The position numbers were made by a program, and so were the translations under genes. A stretch of 8,620 nt of DNA from Patescibacteria group bacterium (GTDB lineage: Bacteria > Patescibacteriota > Patescibacteriia > UBA1558 > GWA2-36-10), in NCBI GenBank assembly GCA_030917205.1, contig JAUPVE010000024.1, forward strand, positions 1-8,620, written 5' to 3'. A model generated the notes under the pieces. That model was not told where the DNA came from and ran no database searches. It saw only the letters and a program-made list of their open reading frames with translations. Below are positions 7,060 to 8,620 of this stretch, piece by piece (position 1 is the stretch's first letter; every line of letters starts with the position of its first letter).

Positions 7060-7099
7060 CCTCGCCCGTAGGTCGTAGACCAGCGGGCTACGGCCGAGG
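7060..7099 (-). repeat. G+C-rich palindromic insert B in the tRNA copy (5' D-stem)
   Basis: A 40-nt insert between tRNA nucleotides 11 and 12. The arms CCTCG-C-CCGTAG (7060-7071) and CTACGG-C-CGAGG (7088-7099) pair for 11 of 12 positions with one C-C mismatch, and the 16-nt loop contains a GTC/GAC mini-stem. One flanking G (7100) may be a one-base duplication of the target. Confidence 0.78.
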
Positions 7100-7133
7100 G
7101 ACGATAGGGCCAAATATATAAAATACAAGGCAG

Positions 7134-7162
7134 ATTATAACTTGATCTTTCGCAAAAGTCAA
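7134..7162 (-). promoter_or_regulatory. Promoter of the tRNA-Glu locus
   Basis: Minus-strand TTGACT (7157-7162), a 17-bp spacer and TATAAT (7134-7139). The expected start near 7127 is about 16 nt before the first base of the broken tRNA copy. Its -35 lies close to that of the divergent methyltransferase promoter. Confidence 0.8.
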
Positions 7163-7167
7163 TACTG

Positions 7168-7197
7168 TTGGCGTATAGAGCTATTTTTTGGTATAAT
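7168..7197 (+). promoter_or_regulatory. Promoter of the methyltransferase gene
   Basis: TTGGCG (7168-7173), 18 bp, TATAAT (7192-7197) with an extended -10 (TGGTATAAT, 7189-7197). The start would be near 7204, leaving a leader of only about 8 nt before the ATG at 7212, so the mRNA is nearly leaderless. Confidence 0.7.
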
Positions 7198-7211
7198 AAA
7201 TACATAACAAT

Positions 7212-7820
7212 ATGACTGAAAAAAATATACAAAGTATGCCTAGCGCCGCAACTTTAACCCCATTAAAACAAAACGTTGGCGGTAAGAGTGAATTGATGGA
7301 TGCTGGCAAAATACTCACTGAATTATTGCAGATCAAAAAAGGCGATATGGTTGGTGACCTAGGAGCTGGCGGTGGTTTATTTTTATTACAAGCCGCTCGC
7401 CTGGTCGGTGATCAAGGCCAAGTTTACGCTGTCGATGTAGTCAAAAATATTTTATCCGAACTAGAATCAAAAGCTAGATTGTCGGGTTTAAATAATATCA
7501 AAACTGTTTGGAGTAATCTAGAGCTCATTGGTGCCACCAAGATAAATAGCGAAAGTTTGGACTCGGCTATTTTGGTCAATGTGCTATATCAATCCCAAAA
7601 GCACTTTGAAATAATGTCTGAGTCAACCCGTCTCTTAAAAAAGGGGGCTAAACTACTAGTAATTGACTGGGCTGACAATGACTTATCTTTTGGGCCAGCC
7701 AAAGAAAGGCTAGCTAAGCCAGAAAATGTCATAAGTTTAGCCTCGCAAATGGATCTAGAGCTCGCCCAACAATTCAAAGCTGGACCATATCATTTTGGTT
7801 TAATTTTTATAAAAAAATAG
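7212..7820 (+). CDS. Class I SAM-dependent methyltransferase, substrate unknown
   Basis: A 202-residue soluble protein with a Rossmann-type methyltransferase fold. Visible: motif I VGDLGAGGGLF at 47-57, the acidic ribose-binding position in YAVDV (D75), NVLYQ at 123-127 in the motif IV region, and LLVIDWAD at 148-155 (strand 5). The order and spacing resemble small UbiE/Methyltransf_11-type enzymes, but nothing fixes the substrate. It has its own promoter and terminator, so neighbours give no clue. The start at 7212 is the first ATG after the promoter, without a Shine-Dalgarno; an internal M9 is possible, with the domain unaffected. Confidence 0.85.
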   Translation: MTEKNIQSMPSAATLTPLKQNVGGKSELMDAGKILTELLQIKKGDMVGDLGAGGGLFLLQAARLVGDQGQVYAVDVVKNILSELESKARLSGLNNIKTVWSNLELIGATKINSESLDSAILVNVLYQSQKHFEIMSESTRLLKKGAKLLVIDWADNDLSFGPAKERLAKPENVISLASQMDLELAQQFKAGPYHFGLIFIKK

Positions 7821-7833
7821 CCTAAAATTTAAG

Positions 7834-7854
7834 CGCCCCGAGCTGGGGCGTTTT
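7834..7854 (+). terminator. Intrinsic terminator of the methyltransferase gene
   Basis: CGCCCC (7834-7839), loop GAGCT, GGGGCG (7845-7850), then TTTT. It lies 13 bases after the TAG stop; flanking A and T runs lengthen the stem. Confidence 0.88.
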
Positions 7855-7858
7855 ATAT

Positions 7859-7887
7859 TTGACTTTATTCTATAAATTATCTAACAT
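7859..7887 (+). promoter_or_regulatory. Possible promoter of the membrane-protein gene
   Basis: TTGACT (7859-7864), 17 bp, TAACAT (7882-7887); start near 7894, leader about 14 nt. The -10 is imperfect. TATAAA at 7894-7899 is another candidate -10 without a good -35. Confidence 0.45.
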
Positions 7888-7907
7888 ATCTCATATAAAT
7901 AAACATT

Positions 7908-8318
7908 ATGGATATCACAAAATTATTTGATTGGTCTTACCTATTCCGTGCCTACACTTTCGAAACCCTATCCACCCCTTTCCGTGTGGCTCTTTACGGT
8001 TTTTGCGTCTTAGCTATTGTGGTTGCTATTTTGGCTCAGCGCCAATTAGCTAAAAACCCCGGCTTTAAAAAATCTTTTTACAAAAAATTAGTTAGCTTTG
8101 GCTGGAGCACTAGTATCGTCGGTTTATTCTTTATAGTATTCCGAGAAACCAGAGCTATGTATCTAGGCGCCCGTCTCTGGCTTTTGCTCTGGGCCATTGG
8201 AGTTTTAGCTTGGCTCATCTATCTTCTGTTTTATCACTTCATCACTCTGCCAAAAATCAAGAAGCAAAAAGAAGAAAACGCTGAGTTCAACAAGTGGCTA
8301 CCTAAAGCTAAAAAATAA
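7908..8318 (+). CDS. Small three-helix membrane protein of unknown function
   Basis: A 136-residue protein that I do not recognise. Three hydrophobic segments are visible at about 27-44, 63-78 and 89-112, joined by short basic loops (QRQLAKNPGFKKSFYKK between 1 and 2, a short RETRAMYLGAR loop between 2 and 3), with a highly charged C-terminal tail (117-136, mostly K and E). There is no signal peptide and no catalytic motif. It stands alone between the methyltransferase terminator and a large palindrome. Likely an integral inner-membrane protein; any function would be a guess. Confidence 0.8.
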   Translation: MDITKLFDWSYLFRAYTFETLSTPFRVALYGFCVLAIVVAILAQRQLAKNPGFKKSFYKKLVSFGWSTSIVGLFFIVFRETRAMYLGARLWLLLWAIGVLAWLIYLLFYHFITLPKIKKQKEENAEFNKWLPKAKK

Positions 8319-8455
8319 TTCACCCCGTGAAATACCGCCAAGATTTACTTCGTGAATGAAAAAAAATAAATCAATAAAAATTACAATTTAAATAAAATGA
8401 AAAGTACTCGGCGGTAATTTCCGCGTAAAACGCGGAAATTATTTCACTGGGTAAA
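8319..8455. repeat. 137-bp nested palindrome (inverted repeat with a hairpin inside the right arm)
   Basis: The left arm 8319-8339 (beginning TTCACCCCGTGAAAT, ending ACCGCC) pairs with a right arm that is split in two: GGCGGT (8410-8415) and ATTTCACTGGGTAAA (8441-8455), 19 of 21 positions matching. Exactly at the split lies a perfect 10-bp hairpin AATTTCCGCG-TAAAA-CGCGGAAATT (8416-8440). The spacer 8340-8409 is very A+T-rich and holds a small stem ATTTAC-TTC-GTGAAT (8343-8354). It could be a three-way-junction RNA downstream of the membrane-protein gene, a cruciform, or a small mobile element. Confidence 0.8.
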
Positions 8456-8460
8456 AATAT

Positions 8461-8486
8461 AAAAACAGGCCCTTGGTCTGTTTTTT
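8461..8486 (+). terminator. Intrinsic terminator directly abutting the yraN start
   Basis: AAAAACAGGCC (8461-8471), loop CTT, GGTCTGTTTTT (8475-8485), with T8486 continuing the T-run. The 11-bp stem has one G-U pair and A/T flanks, so it can work in both directions. The next base starts the yraN ATG. Confidence 0.78.
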
Positions 8487-8620
8487 ATGTCAAAAAAATA
8501 TTTAGGATCTATTGGCGAAAAAATTGCTTTAAAATATTATTTAGCAAATGATTTTATTTTGCTAGCCAAAAATTATTTGACTCGCTACGGTGAGCTTGAT
8601 TTAGTGCTAGCTAAAAATAA
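8487..8620 (+). CDS. UPF0102 / YraN-family protein, N-terminal part only
   Basis: The first 44 residues of a protein that runs off the window. The pattern is that of the YraN/UPF0102 endonuclease-like fold: GSIGEKIALKYY (7-18; the conserved G-x-x-A helix), FILLAKNYLTRYGELDLVL (23-41) with the YGELDL signature, whose E and D correspond to the nuclease-type acidic residues. YraN proteins are usually about 115-130 residues, and the start here gives the usual N terminus. It lacks a Shine-Dalgarno and its ATG immediately follows a terminator T-run, so it cannot simply share the upstream transcript. The role of the family is poorly defined. Confidence 0.85.
   Translation, partial: MSKKYLGSIGEKIALKYYLANDFILLAKNYLTRYGELDLVLAKN

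Larger units (their letters stand above)
6982..7111 (-). pseudogene. Broken tRNA-Glu copy: 5' half split by G+C-rich palindromic inserts
   Basis: Read on the minus strand, this stretch holds GGCCCTATCGT (7101-7111), CTAATGGTTA (7050-7059) and GGACACCAGGTTTT (6982-6995). Each is identical to consecutive parts of the intact tRNA-Glu downstream (nucleotides 1-11, 12-21 and 22-35). Between them lie a 40-nt and a 54-nt G+C-rich palindrome; after the anticodon loop the tRNA sequence is lost in a third G+C-rich block. There is no T arm and no 3' acceptor strand, so it cannot yield a normal tRNA unless something elaborate happens. A strong promoter ends about 16 nt before its first base, which suggests this was the original tRNA position. 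Assembly chimaerism of strain variants is an alternative. Confidence 0.85.

Noticed and set aside
6806..7111. Integration (att) site duplication of a tRNA by a mobile element
   Set aside because: The duplicated part is the 5' half rather than the 3' end, the copies are only about 70 nt apart, and no integrase or cargo lies between them.
6931..7128. Minus-strand open frame of 65 codons
   Set aside because: It translates the tRNA fragments and G+C-rich palindromes; the composition is that of the repeats and no protein feature is visible.
1..8620. CRISPR array, transposase, toxin-antitoxin or phage genes
   Set aside because: I looked for regularly spaced direct repeats and typical motifs on both strands and saw none; repeats present are palindromes at single loci.

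Overview
The window looks like a chromosomal segment of a small-genome bacterium, most likely a member of the Candidate Phyla Radiation (Patescibacteria, Parcubacteria-like). The reasons are low G+C, dense single-gene transcription units, housekeeping genes in an unfamiliar order, a secreted fibronectin-type-III/calcium-repeat protein of a kind common there, absence of visible Shine-Dalgarno sites, and G+C-rich palindromic inserts in an A+T-rich background. The lineage call is inference. Stop codons seen are TAA and one TAG, and no TGA recoding is needed.

Left part (1-4106, minus strand): valS (ValRS, cut by the window edge), tsaE and tsaD. Transcription runs tsaD, then tsaE, then valS. tsaD has a TTGACA-17-TAAAAT promoter. 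tsaE-valS has its own TTGAGT-17-TATAAT promoter in the 97-bp tsaD-tsaE gap, and valS starts one base after the tsaE stop. Middle (4209-6307, plus strand): trmB with a terminator, then a secreted FN3 protein behind a fully consensus extended -10 promoter. Its terminator is shared with a convergent cold-shock gene (6366-6566, minus), which has a strong promoter and a leader of about 120 nt that can form a hairpin.

The most unusual part is 6750-7140 on the minus strand. A strong promoter (TTGACT-17-TATAAT) drives first a broken tRNA-Glu copy and then an intact tRNA-Glu(UUC) with encoded CCA. The broken copy carries the 5' half of the tRNA in exact pieces (11, 10 and 14 nt) separated by G+C-rich palindromic inserts of about 40 and 54 nt, with a third G+C-rich block where the 3' half should be. 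The intact tRNA is enclosed by a perfect 13-bp inverted repeat that makes its leader complementary to its own 3' CCA end.

Right part (7212-8620, plus strand): a SAM-dependent methyltransferase, a three-helix membrane protein of unknown function, a 137-bp nested palindrome, and the start of a yraN-family gene whose ATG directly follows a terminator U-tract.

The recognisable genes centre on tRNA biology: tRNA charging (ValRS, tRNA-Glu), t6A37 synthesis (TsaD, TsaE) and m7G46 (TrmB). No defence system, phage, transposase or CRISPR array is visible.
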